DNA of 37,279 nucleotides, taken from positions 1-37,279 of the IMG/VR virus record IMGVR_UViG_3300013126_000098; one strand, given 5' to 3'. A program made the position numbers and the translations under genes. The notes under the pieces were generated by a model. It searched no databases. It was not told the DNA's origin and saw nothing but the letters and a program-made list of their open reading frames with translations. Source of the DNA: a virus. This document shows positions 1 to 7,965 of this stretch, piece by piece (the stretch's first letter is position 1; the number at the start of each line of letters is the position of its first letter).

Positions 1-129
1 TTATATAGAGACCTATATTCAAATTATAATATTGAAGAACATAAATTTTCATATGTTCAAAATTTTAAGGGGAATGCAATCAAAGATGGAAAAGTAAGTC
101 ACTTATACATTTCAAATAAAACATCATGA
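1..129 (+). CDS. C-terminal fragment of a DNA adenine methylase (D12 class, candidate)
   Basis: The frame starting at base 1 is open from the window edge to a TGA at 127-129, giving the last 42 residues of a gene that begins outside the window. The fragment has the pattern seen at the end of many D12-class N6-adenine methylases: a stretch like LYSNYNIEEHKFSY, then a GKV-x-HLYISN strand (known from the family; I matched it by memory, not by search). A Dam-like N-terminus lies at the far right end of the window (37147-37279), so both are probably parts of one gene in a circular genome. The stop overlaps the next start as ATGA, which indicates translational coupling. The methylase assignment is inference from a short tail. 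Confidence 0.55.
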   Translation, partial: LYRDLYSNYNIEEHKFSYVQNFKGNAIKDGKVSHLYISNKTS

Positions 130-374
130 AATACTTTCTATTACTTGTTTGGGTATTCTTTTCATTACTTCTGCTATTAGCTCCATTCCCACCAGCTGAA
201 GCAAAAGAAGTCATCATCAATGGGCAAAGATATATTATCAATTCAAGAACATTATCTAAACCTCCTCATATTACTCTAAAGCCAATATGTCAAACTACAA
301 ATTTATCAACAGTGAATTGGTTTCATTGCCTAACGCCTTATCATACAGTGTCATCACCAATCACAAAAAAATAA
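126..374 (+). CDS. Small exported protein with signal peptide, unknown function
   Basis: An 82-residue product whose first 26 residues form a classical Sec signal peptide: MKYF, a run of hydrophobic residues to about 19, PFPP, then AEA as a likely signal peptidase I site before K27. There is no lipobox cysteine. The mature part is only about 56 residues and has no family I recognise. It starts inside the stop of the upstream methylase fragment (ATGA) and its last 88 bases overlap the next gene in another frame. An exported phage protein of this size could act in lysis or superinfection exclusion, but nothing here decides that. The second half reads less like a protein than the first, so the real selection may be on the N-terminus. 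Confidence 0.5.
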   Translation: MKYFLLLVWVFFSLLLLLAPFPPAEAKEVIINGQRYIINSRTLSKPPHITLKPICQTTNLSTVNWFHCLTPYHTVSSPITKK

Positions 375-904
375 ATGAATTAGAAAGACAGCTTGAAGAT
401 TATTCAACAAGATTTGAATATGAGTATAATAATAAAGAAACAGATCCAACCGGTCAGCATTATAGATTTTCTATTATTTCACTAAGACACAGAATAAAAA
501 GAATCAAAGCTGATCTTATAAAAGCAAATGAAAGGTATGATAAACTTATAAAGAAACTTGATGAATTTGAAGAACTCAATAAAGAAGAGTTTGGAAGTTC
601 ATATCAAAAAATCCCTCCTCATGACTTATATGAAATGATTATAAGTATCCAAGATAACTCAATTCATTATTACAATAAAGCTATTCAAGCAAATTTAGAA
701 TATTGTTTTGATGAAAAGAAAGTTCTTCAAAAACATTCAAGATTGACAAAAGACATAAATCCTCCTCTATATTATGAATTGAATAAAAGATTACTTGTTA
801 TTCAAGAGATGATAAATAAATACATCAAAATCCAAACATTTATTATCAATTATGGACATGTTCCAAATAAAAAAGAAATTGATAATATGAATGATACAAT
901 ATAA
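287..904 (+). CDS. Coiled-coil protein of unknown function
   Basis: A 205-residue, highly charged, mostly helical protein. Heptad-like Leu/Ile patterns with many Lys and Glu run through about residues 25-100 and 140-190, which predicts coiled coils. There is no signal peptide or membrane segment, so it should be cytoplasmic or virion-associated. It begins inside the preceding small exported-protein gene in a different frame (88-base overlap) and has no strong Shine-Dalgarno sequence, so a downstream start is possible. It sits immediately before the terminase genes. I do not recognise the family. Confidence 0.65.
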   Translation: MSNYKFINSELVSLPNALSYSVITNHKKINELERQLEDYSTRFEYEYNNKETDPTGQHYRFSIISLRHRIKRIKADLIKANERYDKLIKKLDEFEELNKEEFGSSYQKIPPHDLYEMIISIQDNSIHYYNKAIQANLEYCFDEKKVLQKHSRLTKDINPPLYYELNKRLLVIQEMINKYIKIQTFIINYGHVPNKKEIDNMNDTI

Positions 905-926
905 CACAGTAAATTGACGGATAATT

Positions 927-1274
927 ATGGCAGGAAATTCAAATTCAGGAAAACATCTAATTGGAAATAAACCACCAAATAGTGGAAGACCTGTTGGTGG
1001 AAAAAATTACAAAACTATAATGATGGATGAGCTAATGTCTATTAGCGGATTCAAAGAGAAACTTGAAGATGGCACATTTGTAACTCCAGCAGTATTCTGG
1101 GCGGGTATTATGAATGACCCAACTAAAGATGATAATATCAAACAAGAATGTGCAAAAGCAATGGCTCCATTCTTGTATAGAAAGCAACCTCAGGTATTAG
1201 AGAATATTCATTCTGTTGAAGATAGTTCAACTACTGGTATTACATTCACAGTTATCAAAAAAGAAAATGATTGA
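927..1274 (+). CDS. terS: Putative terminase small subunit
   Basis: A 115-residue basic protein opening with a Gly/Asn/Lys-rich stretch (MAGNSNSGKH, then NSGRPVGGKN), typical of the DNA-contacting N-terminus of many phage small terminase subunits. A short helical middle part follows. It lies two short genes ahead of the large terminase, which is the usual position. Small subunits recognise the packaging site and feed DNA to the motor. No helix-turn-helix can be proved by eye, so the call rests on position, size and N-terminal composition. Its last bases overlap the next gene by 8 nt. Confidence 0.6.
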   Translation: MAGNSNSGKHLIGNKPPNSGRPVGGKNYKTIMMDELMSISGFKEKLEDGTFVTPAVFWAGIMNDPTKDDNIKQECAKAMAPFLYRKQPQVLENIHSVEDSSTTGITFTVIKKEND

Positions 1275-1449
1275 ACAAGAAATCAAAACTAAATTGCTAG
1301 AACTAATAACTAATTATGATCAAGCAGATTGGTTAGAGATAGCAGGTGTTATATTTCAAGAATCCGCTGAGTTATTGATTAGTTTAGAAAGTAGCTCTGA
1401 TATAATGAAAAAGTATATTGATTATCTGGTAGATGAACAAAAATCTTGA
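1267..1449 (+). CDS. Small acidic helical protein between terminase genes
   Basis: A 60-residue acidic protein (MIEQEIKTKLLE...). The frame stays open 17 codons further upstream, but the ATG at 1267 is preferred: it overlaps the small terminase stop by 8 nt, and the upstream stretch reads like a shadow of that gene. It overlaps the large terminase by 17 nt, so the three genes form a coupled terS-orf-terL unit. The predicted all-helical protein could be part of the packaging complex. I recognise no family. Confidence 0.55.
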   Translation: MIEQEIKTKLLELITNYDQADWLEIAGVIFQESAELLISLESSSDIMKKYIDYLVDEQKS

Positions 1450-2683
1450 TATACTTGAACATCAATATGAATTCTTATTAGATACAACAACTACATTCTT
1501 AGCATTAGTTGGAGGATATAGAAGCGGTAAGACATATATCCTTTGTATCAAAGCTCTTCAATTAGCATTAGCTAATACTGAATTACCGGGAATATTATGT
1601 GAGCCTACTCAGGCAATGATCACCCGGGTTCTAATTCCAACAATGAATGGTATCTTACATAAGTTGGGATTAGATTTCAAATTGCATAAGAGTGAAAAAA
1701 GTTATGAAATTGATTTCAAAGATCAATATGGATTGAGAAGGATTTGGTTATTATCTTCTGAGAATTATGAAAGAGCTGCAGGTATATCCGCATCTTGGTT
1801 TGGAATGGATGAAGCTGATATATCTAAACCTGAAATAGCAAAAGCTTCATTCAATTTGTTAGTATCCCGTCTAACAAGAGGGGAACAAATGCAAGGATTA
1901 GCTGTATCTACTCCAGAAGGATATGGCTTCATGTATAATACTTGGGTTGAAGAAGCAGGAGATGATAGAAGAATAATAAGAGCTTCAACAAGAAATAATC
2001 CATTCATTGATCAAAAGTACTTTGATAATATGGCTAAAACCCATACTTCAAAAGAACTTGAGGCATATCTTGATGGATACTTTGTTAATCTATTAACAAG
2101 TAATGTCTATTATGCATTTGATAGAGACTATAATAATACAAATCTCACCCTTGATTCTTGGCATTCAAGTTATCCTATTACTTGTGGGATTGACTTCAAC
2201 GTCAATATTATGGCTACTACTGTTGGCATTGTGGAAAATAATAGATACTATATTCTTGAAGAGCTCTCAGGTTGTAAGAATACTGAAGCACTAATCAAAA
2301 CTATAAAAGAAAGATATCCAAATAGAATCATTCATGTATATCCTGATTGCAGTGGTTCAGCTGACAAATCATCCGCATCATTATCTGATATTACTCAATT
2401 ACAACAAGCAGGATTTAAAGTATTTGCAAGAAAGAAGAATCCTCCAGTAAAAGATAGAATATCTTCTGTGAATGGATTATTTTGTAATTCAACTGGACAG
2501 CGGAATTGTTTTGTGAATATAAAACAATGCCCACAAATTACAAAAGGATTAGAACAACAAGGTTATGATAAGAATGGCCAACCTGATAAAGGAAGTGGAT
2601 TAGACCATTTTATGGATGCACTTGGATATCCAATTCATTTCTTATTTCCGGTAACAGGTAAAGCTACTGCAACAATTTATTAA
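1433..2683 (+). CDS. terL: Terminase large subunit (packaging ATPase-nuclease)
   Basis: 416 residues, a normal length for the family. It carries the full set of motor motifs: Walker A GGYRSGKT at 27-34, Walker B FGMDEAD at 123-129 with D126 and catalytic E127, and a coupling motif STPEG at 159-163. The RNase H-like nuclease half shows its acidic residues at D254 (GIDFN), around E276 and D305 (VYPD), and near the end at D391/D395 (GLDHFMDALGY). The protein pumps DNA into the prohead through the portal and cuts concatemers. It starts 17 nt inside the preceding small gene. Recognition is from motifs and is secure. Confidence 0.96.
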   Translation: MNKNLDILEHQYEFLLDTTTTFLALVGGYRSGKTYILCIKALQLALANTELPGILCEPTQAMITRVLIPTMNGILHKLGLDFKLHKSEKSYEIDFKDQYGLRRIWLLSSENYERAAGISASWFGMDEADISKPEIAKASFNLLVSRLTRGEQMQGLAVSTPEGYGFMYNTWVEEAGDDRRIIRASTRNNPFIDQKYFDNMAKTHTSKELEAYLDGYFVNLLTSNVYYAFDRDYNNTNLTLDSWHSSYPITCGIDFNVNIMATTVGIVENNRYYILEELSGCKNTEALIKTIKERYPNRIIHVYPDCSGSADKSSASLSDITQLQQAGFKVFARKKNPPVKDRISSVNGLFCNSTGQRNCFVNIKQCPQITKGLEQQGYDKNGQPDKGSGLDHFMDALGYPIHFLFPVTGKATATIY

Positions 2684-2692
2684 AGGAACAAT

Positions 2693-4144
2693 ATGACAAC
2701 AAAATTTTCAGATTATCTTAGTACTACTGTTGCAGAAGATGCAAGAAAGATTATTGATTATTATGATGGGAAACAAGATGATTATCTAAAAAAGCAATTA
2801 TCAGATATTCAATCAGGTAGAAAAGATTGGGAAACAAGAGGTCTTATTCCCAGAAAAAGAAATATTACTAAGATGATTATCAATAAGTCTGGGTTATTGA
2901 CATCTGACAAATTACCTAATATTGAAGTGCATAATATTAATGGAGATATTGATGAAGATGCAACTAATCTATTATCATCAATATTGTTGAAAGCAGATTA
3001 TGAAGATACAGTTAGAAATATAGATCCAATTATCAGAGCTATTGCTACTGCAAGGTGGTTAGTTCAATGGGATAATACAAAATCAAAATTTGTATTTGAT
3101 ATTCTTGGTCTTCATAATGCAGCTACTGTGATTGATGAATATAAGAATTTGATTATGCTGATTTATATGACAAGTCAGAGTAAAGCTAAGACTACTTATA
3201 GAGTATTCACAGATGAATTGATTCAAGATATTGAAATAAAAGAAAATGGTGTAGAAGCTATTACTAAATCAATACCAAATCAATACGGTATGATACCAAT
3301 GGCTACATTTCATGATACTATTAAACCAAGAATGGGGGATTATAATATACCTTCAACTGATATAGTTCAATTGAATGAAATCTATAATCTTCATATTACT
3401 GATTCTGAATATGCAATCAAATATATGAAGTATGGTACGTGGGTAACTAACTGTGAAGTACAAGGCACATCTCCAGTATCTAATTCAGTTCCAAGTGAAT
3501 CTTATAATAGAGCATTACCATTCCAAGCTCCTAATACAAATGAAACAGAAGTTATAATTGGCCCATCTCAAGTAGTTCATTTGAATACAATGGGAGTTGA
3601 TTCCGTCTATTTTGAATGGAAGTCTCCTGATATTCAATTACAACCACTTGATGATATTATTACTTCATGGGTTCATTCTTATGCAAATGACTGGTCTGTT
3701 AATATCAAAACAGCAGGTCAAGCAAGTGCTACTTCAGGATTCCAATTAGTAGTAGAAGAAATTGATAATCTTGAATTGAAAAAAACAAGAGCTAAACAAT
3801 TTTCAGCTGGATTAGAAGAAGTATGTAATCTTGTTATGAAGATTACTAATATGGTATCTCCTGGTACATTCAATGAAGAATTGAAACCAGTTATAATCTT
3901 TAGTAATCCAATATTGCCAGTTGATGAAACTCAAGAAGAAAATGTTTGGTCATTGAGATTACGTGAAGGTAGAGCATCAAGATTAGAATACTTTATGACT
4001 AAGTTTGATCTAACAAAAGAACAAGCAAAAGAAAGAATAAAAGAAATAGATGAAGAAAGAAACAATTCTCAAGTAGCTACATTAGCTCAAATGAAGAATG
4101 TACCAAATGCACCTAATGTACAAAAATTTACTGTAGGTAATTAA
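2693..4144 (+). CDS. Portal protein
   Basis: A 483-residue protein directly after terL and ahead of scaffold and capsid, the canonical place for the portal. The opening (KIIDYYDGKQDDYLKKQL..., then NITKMIINKSGLLT) matches the SPP1/phi29-like portal family pattern: a short N-terminal helix with Y-x-G, then a conserved N-x-x-K-x-I-I-N/D-x-x. The end is a charged helical barrel region (about residues 400-470). As a dodecamer it would form the DNA entry and exit vertex. It has an AAGGA ribosome site and its stop overlaps the next start (TAATG). Confidence 0.9.
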   Translation: MTTKFSDYLSTTVAEDARKIIDYYDGKQDDYLKKQLSDIQSGRKDWETRGLIPRKRNITKMIINKSGLLTSDKLPNIEVHNINGDIDEDATNLLSSILLKADYEDTVRNIDPIIRAIATARWLVQWDNTKSKFVFDILGLHNAATVIDEYKNLIMLIYMTSQSKAKTTYRVFTDELIQDIEIKENGVEAITKSIPNQYGMIPMATFHDTIKPRMGDYNIPSTDIVQLNEIYNLHITDSEYAIKYMKYGTWVTNCEVQGTSPVSNSVPSESYNRALPFQAPNTNETEVIIGPSQVVHLNTMGVDSVYFEWKSPDIQLQPLDDIITSWVHSYANDWSVNIKTAGQASATSGFQLVVEEIDNLELKKTRAKQFSAGLEEVCNLVMKITNMVSPGTFNEELKPVIIFSNPILPVDETQEENVWSLRLREGRASRLEYFMTKFDLTKEQAKERIKEIDEERNNSQVATLAQMKNVPNAPNVQKFTVGN

Positions 4145-4437
4145 TGCCAGGTGTTCATATAACAATTACTAATGTATATGATCTTGAAAAGAAAGATTTT
4201 TGGGACATAGTTAGTAGAATTTATGACAGACTAATAATCAGAACTCCATATGATACTGGTGAATGTACTAATGCATGGGAGATTGATTATGTTTCAAGAG
4301 ATGAAGTAGAGATATGGAATGATACTGAATATATTTCTTATCTTGAAGACGGCCATTCAAAACAAGCACCAAATGGATGGATTGAGAATACACTTAATTC
4401 ATACAAAGAAATTGTGTATGATTATTTCAATACGTGA
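4144..4437 (+). CDS. HK97 gp10-like head-tail/tail-completion protein
   Basis: A 97-residue protein with the short signature of the HK97 gp10-like family: TPYDTG at 34-39, W45, and a YLEDGHSKQAPNGW block at about 66-79. In that family this fold sits at the head-tail joint. It overlaps the portal stop by one base, so the two are co-translated. The position is odd: such proteins normally lie just before the tail terminator, and this genome has another gene of the same broad type there (12566-13003). A dedicated role at the portal or neck is possible. Confidence 0.7.
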   Translation: MPGVHITITNVYDLEKKDFWDIVSRIYDRLIIRTPYDTGECTNAWEIDYVSRDEVEIWNDTEYISYLEDGHSKQAPNGWIENTLNSYKEIVYDYFNT

Positions 4438-4445
4438 TAAATAGA

Positions 4446-4473
4446 TTTACATAAGTCTGAAATAAAATATCTA
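4446..4473 (+). promoter_or_regulatory. Possible promoter before scaffold/capsid genes
   Basis: In the 70-base gap before the scaffold gene there is TTTACA (4446-4451), a 16-base spacer, then TATCTA (4468-4473). The -35 box is identical to that of the early promoters further right in the genome, but the -10 box matches only partly. It would give scaffold and capsid an extra source of transcript, consistent with the terminator after the capsid gene. Confidence 0.35.
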
Positions 4474-4507
4474 ATATCAATCTTTTCCTGTAGGAGAACC
4501 ATTCTGT

Positions 4508-5149
4508 ATGTCAACAGAAAATAATACTAATGAGAAATCCACTCAAACCTCTGTAGAGGAATCAAAGGATGCAGCAACTAAAACTTATACTGAAGAAGCA
4601 TATTTGAAAGTGCTTTCTGAAAAAGATCAGCTAAAAAGTAAGTTGCGCAAATTGGAAGCAGATACTCAATCAATTGCTGATATTCAATCTAAGTATGATA
4701 CTTTATTATTAGAAAAAAGTAAATTACATGAAGATTTGACACAGGCAAGAAAAGAAAAAGTAGATGCAGTAAATGAATATAGAAACTTTAAATTAGATTC
4801 AGTTTTATCTACCGCCCTGGATGCAGCTGGAGCTAAATCAAAAAGTACTGTATTGAAATTACTTGATAAGAATCTAATCCAATTTGATGATAACGGAGAA
4901 GTTGTAACTGATTCCGTTGTAGCTGCTATTCAAGAATTACAAAAGACTGATAGTATCCTATTTGGAGATATCAAAGACCCAAAGTCATCATCAAGTGGGA
5001 ATCCACCCCCTGGGAAGAACTTCTCAGATACAGATGCAAAACGTGCGGGTCAAGGTGATACAAAGTCTGCATATATGACTGAATTAGCTGCAGCTAAAAC
5101 AAAAGAAGAATACATGGCCGTAGCTGAAAAGTACGGTATCATTTCATAA
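4508..5149 (+). CDS. Prohead scaffolding protein (putative)
   Basis: 213 residues, acidic and predicted to be almost wholly helical. A disordered Thr/Glu-rich start is followed by a coiled coil at about residues 28-95 (LKSKLRKLEAD..., LLLEKSKLHEDL), a compact middle part, a Ser/Gly/Pro linker (PKSSSSGNPPPG) and a helical tail. It lies directly between portal and major capsid protein. Composition and position are those of phage scaffolds, which nucleate capsid assembly and leave before DNA enters. The ribosome site is TAGGAG about 10 bases before the ATG. No specific family is proved. Confidence 0.75.
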   Translation: MSTENNTNEKSTQTSVEESKDAATKTYTEEAYLKVLSEKDQLKSKLRKLEADTQSIADIQSKYDTLLLEKSKLHEDLTQARKEKVDAVNEYRNFKLDSVLSTALDAAGAKSKSTVLKLLDKNLIQFDDNGEVVTDSVVAAIQELQKTDSILFGDIKDPKSSSSGNPPPGKNFSDTDAKRAGQGDTKSAYMTELAAAKTKEEYMAVAEKYGIIS

Positions 5150-5171
5150 ATTATTTTTGAGGTAATTCAAA

Positions 5172-6104
5172 ATGGCTTTTACTACAAACCTATCCGGTAC
5201 TGCTCAAGTTGATGACAGTATCATTGCTTTATATGATAAAGCATTCATTACAGAAGTTGCACAAAATGATGTTGTTGATCCATTTGTAACTGTAAAGAAA
5301 CAACTAAATGCTAAATCAATTTCATTCCCACGTTATGGCCAATTATCATTAGCTACTACACCATTAACTGAAACAGAAGATGTAGTATCTGAAGCACTTG
5401 GTGATTCTCCAATTCAATTGATTCCAGTTGAACATGGTAAAGTAGTTACTACTACTAAACTTGCTTCATTGCAAACTGGTGGAATAGTTGATATTGCGGC
5501 TGCTCAATTAGTTGGGCAAAACGTTGCAGCTACTTCAAATGCCCTTGCTGCTAATGCCTTACTTGCATCTACTAATACATTGACTGTGGATGGTGGAGCT
5601 ACTGCAGACTTTACTGCAGGTGACATTGTTACTCCTTCTTTCTTGAACAAATTGTACAACAAATTGTCACGTAATGGTAATGGAGTTCCTACTTTTGGTG
5701 GTCTTTATATCTTGATGGCACATGATGACGTAATCAATGACTTACGTGAAGGTGTTGATGCTGGCTCTTGGTATGACGTATCTAAGTACCAAAATGCACA
5801 AGCAATCTACAACAATGAAGTAGGTACATTCAAAGGCTTCCGTATCATCCGTAACAACTACTTAGCCGGTGTTGATCAATCAGGTGCAGGTACTGTTGAT
5901 GTATATCCAATTGTAGCATTTGGTTACAATGCATTGGGTAAAGCTGTTTCATATACACCTTCCATGGTTGCAACTGGCCCATTTGATAAATTGGCACGTT
6001 TTGCTAACTTAGGCTGGTATGGTGTCATGAAATATGGCATTATTGAACAAGACAACTTGTGGGTTGGTTATGTTGCTTCTTCAGTAGGCAATAACGCTGC
6101 ATAA
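5172..6104 (+). CDS. Major capsid protein, N4-gp56-like
   Basis: 310 residues. The start (ALYDKAFITEVAQNDVVDPFV), the ISFPRYGQLSLATTPLTET strand and the block GGLYILMAHDDVINDLREG...SWYDVSKYQNAQAIYNNEVGTFKGFRII are the recurring pattern of the N4-gp56 branch of HK97-fold capsid proteins. The protein would form the icosahedral shell. Codon use shifts in this gene: more C-ending codons (CGT, AAC, TTC) than its neighbours, as expected for the most abundant product. It has a good GAGG ribosome site and is followed at once by a terminator hairpin, so it is probably made in excess. Confidence 0.9.
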   Translation: MAFTTNLSGTAQVDDSIIALYDKAFITEVAQNDVVDPFVTVKKQLNAKSISFPRYGQLSLATTPLTETEDVVSEALGDSPIQLIPVEHGKVVTTTKLASLQTGGIVDIAAAQLVGQNVAATSNALAANALLASTNTLTVDGGATADFTAGDIVTPSFLNKLYNKLSRNGNGVPTFGGLYILMAHDDVINDLREGVDAGSWYDVSKYQNAQAIYNNEVGTFKGFRIIRNNYLAGVDQSGAGTVDVYPIVAFGYNALGKAVSYTPSMVATGPFDKLARFANLGWYGVMKYGIIEQDNLWVGYVASSVGNNAA

Positions 6105-6117
6105 TTGATAAGAATAG

Positions 6118-6150
6118 TGGAGAGGTATCTTTATGGTATCTCTCCATTCT
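6118..6150 (+). terminator. Rho-independent terminator after capsid gene
   Basis: TGGAGAGGTATC (6118-6129) pairs over 12 positions (two of them G-T) with GGTATCTCTCCA (6135-6146) around the 5-base loop TTTAT. A T-rich run follows (TTCTTATATT). It lies 14 bases after the capsid stop and probably acts as a partial terminator that lowers expression of the connector genes. Confidence 0.8.
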
Positions 6151-6167
6151 TATATTAGGAGTTATGC

Positions 6168-6344
6168 ATGGCAAGAAAATCAAAACAAGTAATTGAATCT
6201 TCTCCAAAAACACAATTATTCAAAGTAATATCTCCACTAAAAGGTAGATTCAATACTAAAAACTTAGATTATAAAGTTGGAGATATAATTGAATTGACTT
6301 TATTTGAGAAATACATTTATAGAAATTATATTGAGGAAGTATAA
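6168..6344 (+). CDS. Small head-tail connector-region protein (58 aa)
   Basis: A 58-residue basic protein (MARKSKQVIE...FEKYIYRNYIEEV) with a good ribosome site (TTAGGAG) 5-8 bases before its start. Its stop overlaps the next start (TAATG at 6342-6346), which supports it as a real gene. The core YKVGDIIELTLFEKYIYRNYIEE resembles the short phage proteins of the form 'Y-x-x-G-D-x-I-x-L...L...YI' often found near connectors. A similar small gene lies at 13000-13158. Function unknown; a minor connector or capsid-vertex component would fit. Confidence 0.7.
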   Translation: MARKSKQVIESSPKTQLFKVISPLKGRFNTKNLDYKVGDIIELTLFEKYIYRNYIEEV

Positions 6345-6853
6345 TGGCAATTGAATCTACATCAGGAAGTAATACAGCTAATAGTTATGTTAGTTATGCA
6401 GAATCTTTAGCATATATGATTACCCGCGTAGGTGCAAGTAAATGGGTTGATCTTGAACAAGTTGAAGCAGAAGCATATCTTATTACTGCTGCAAGACAAA
6501 TTGAATTAGCTCAATGGAGTGGATTCAAATCAAGTAAAACTCAATCTTTGAATTGGCCAAGATCTCAAGTATATGACTATGAGAATAATGTAATATCTGG
6601 AATTCCACAAAAACTAAAAGATGCTCAATGTGAATTAGCATATTGGTATTTTACAGAACCAGACAGATTCTTGAGTGATACTGATTTAACTCAAATCAGT
6701 TCATTATCAGCAGGACCATTGGATATCCAAGTAAATTCAAAACCTCAATTATATCCAGCAGTTGTAGATCAAATATTGAATGCAATTGGACCAGGATTAT
6801 TATTGAAATCAGCTAATAATTCAACTTTTACTCCTGTTAGATTTGTTATATGA
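6344..6853 (+). CDS. Head-tail adaptor (DnaT-like/Ad1-type connector)
   Basis: 169 residues. The first two thirds match the helical adaptor pattern often annotated 'DnaT-like ssDNA-binding' in phages: NTANSYVSYAESLAYM near the start, a block of helices with ITAARQIE, W at the turn (QWSGFKSS), then LNWPRSQVYD and IPQKLKDAQCELAYWYF. Despite the family label, proteins at this position attach to the portal ring and form the first connector layer. The C-terminal 50 residues are extended and may bind the next ring. It overlaps its neighbours at both ends by 1 and 4 bases. Confidence 0.75.
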   Translation: MAIESTSGSNTANSYVSYAESLAYMITRVGASKWVDLEQVEAEAYLITAARQIELAQWSGFKSSKTQSLNWPRSQVYDYENNVISGIPQKLKDAQCELAYWYFTEPDRFLSDTDLTQISSLSAGPLDIQVNSKPQLYPAVVDQILNAIGPGLLLKSANNSTFTPVRFVI

Positions 6854-7374
6854 CAGCAGCTTCTTCAATACAATTATTTGAATCAGTGAATGGATTAGTT
6901 ACTGAAGTCAATAATGTAAATTTCAAAAATAGTTCAGCCAATGCAGCTGAATATTATTTGTATCCAGTAAGAAGACCTGACACAGCTAATAGAGATTTGA
7001 CATACAGTTATGTCAAGCCAATATTCTTCAAATTCAAAAGTATTGGTCAAATAAAGAATTATGTAATTGAAGTATCATTGGGAGAAACTGGTGCAAGTGA
7101 ATCTCAATTATTTTATAGATTTCATAGTAATGATTCAGCATCAGGTGACGCTAATCATACTATGTCATATTTGAAAGATAGAAATATGAAGCTATTTCCA
7201 TTTGTATCAACAGTAAATCCTGGTTCAGCTACAACAAGACCAATAGTATTATCTCCTAATGTATTCTATTATACCAATTATTTGAAATTACAAACAAGAG
7301 TAATGTACAAAGAGAATGATACTGGTAATGGAGATAGTATCAAAGTAAAATTCAAATTTGATACTTTTTACTAA
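6850..7374 (+). CDS. Beta-rich virion protein of unknown function
   Basis: 174 residues, rich in Asn, Ser, Thr, Tyr and Phe with alternating hydrophobic strands (VIEVSLGETGASESQLFYRF, IKVKFKFDTFY) and no helices or membrane segments apparent. That composition suits a beta-sandwich structural protein such as a decoration or fibre-base subunit. It starts in the stop of the adaptor gene (ATGA), so it is co-translated with the head genes. It is the first of about nine genes that separate the two halves of the connector cluster. No family recognised. Confidence 0.6.
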   Translation: MTAASSIQLFESVNGLVTEVNNVNFKNSSANAAEYYLYPVRRPDTANRDLTYSYVKPIFFKFKSIGQIKNYVIEVSLGETGASESQLFYRFHSNDSASGDANHTMSYLKDRNMKLFPFVSTVNPGSATTRPIVLSPNVFYYTNYLKLQTRVMYKENDTGNGDSIKVKFKFDTFY

Positions 7375-7383
7375 GGAGGCAAT

Positions 7384-7719
7384 ATGCCAGCAGGTCAAGC
7401 AAATATACTAATTGAAAAAGGCACTGATTTTATTAGATCTTTTACAATTAGATCAAAATCAACTAATACTCCAATCAATCTTACTGGTTCTACTATTACA
7501 TTTGATGTAGCCCAAAAACAGGGTGGAGAAACAATCTTCTCTATTCCAATGTATATTATGAGTGCAGTAAATGGTACATTTGAAGCAAGATATTCTAAAA
7601 CTAATGTTGATGCAATTACTATAAAAGATGGATGGTATGTCATAAATATAGTTTGGAGTAATGGTATTACTGAACGTCTCATTGAAGGCAGAATAGTTAT
7701 TAGTAAAGGAGTCTTATGA
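7384..7719 (+). CDS. Ig-like fibre/baseplate-upper-type structural protein
   Basis: 111 residues preceded by a perfect AGGAGG site. The sequence follows a beta-sandwich pattern common in small phage structural proteins that join fibres to the virion: IEKGTDFIRSFTIRS, PINLTGSTITFDV, then NGTFEARYSKTNVDAITIKDGWYVINIVWSNG and a final RLIEGRIVIS strand. Similar N-terminal domains occur in BppU-type baseplate-upper proteins (known; matched from memory). It overlaps the next gene by 4 bases. Confidence 0.6.
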   Translation: MPAGQANILIEKGTDFIRSFTIRSKSTNTPINLTGSTITFDVAQKQGGETIFSIPMYIMSAVNGTFEARYSKTNVDAITIKDGWYVINIVWSNGITERLIEGRIVISKGVL

Positions 7720-7949
7720 GTAATAATATTGAAGTTATTATCACAGAAGGTAATAACTATATTCTTGAAGTTGGGGTTCAAGGCCCACCTGGAACCGGAG
7801 GTTCTGGCGGAGGCGGAGTTATTATTCAAGATAGCCAACCTCTAATTGGTTCTGAAGGAGAATTGTGGTTCAATGATTCAACAGATATATTAAAAGTATA
7901 TGCCAATGGTGCTTGGCAAGTTCAAACATTAGATGATGAATATTTCTAA
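7716..7949 (+). CDS. Short fibre-linker protein with collagen-like GPPG and SGGGG
   Basis: 77 residues in two parts joined by a flexible linker: a short beta domain (IEVIITEGNNYILEVGV), then GPPGTGGSGGGG, then EGELWFNDSTDILKVYANGAWQ. The last block is a motif often repeated in phage tail and head fibres. The overlap with the gene before and the tight spacing after suggest stoichiometric production with its neighbours. Confidence 0.6.
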   Translation: MSNNIEVIITEGNNYILEVGVQGPPGTGGSGGGGVIIQDSQPLIGSEGELWFNDSTDILKVYANGAWQVQTLDDEYF

Positions 7950-7965
7950 ATAGGAGAAACAAAAC

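Noticed and set aside
126-904. Rz/Rz1-like spanin pair
   Set aside because: The first product has a signal peptide but no lipobox Cys, and the second has no membrane anchor. Overlap alone is not enough.
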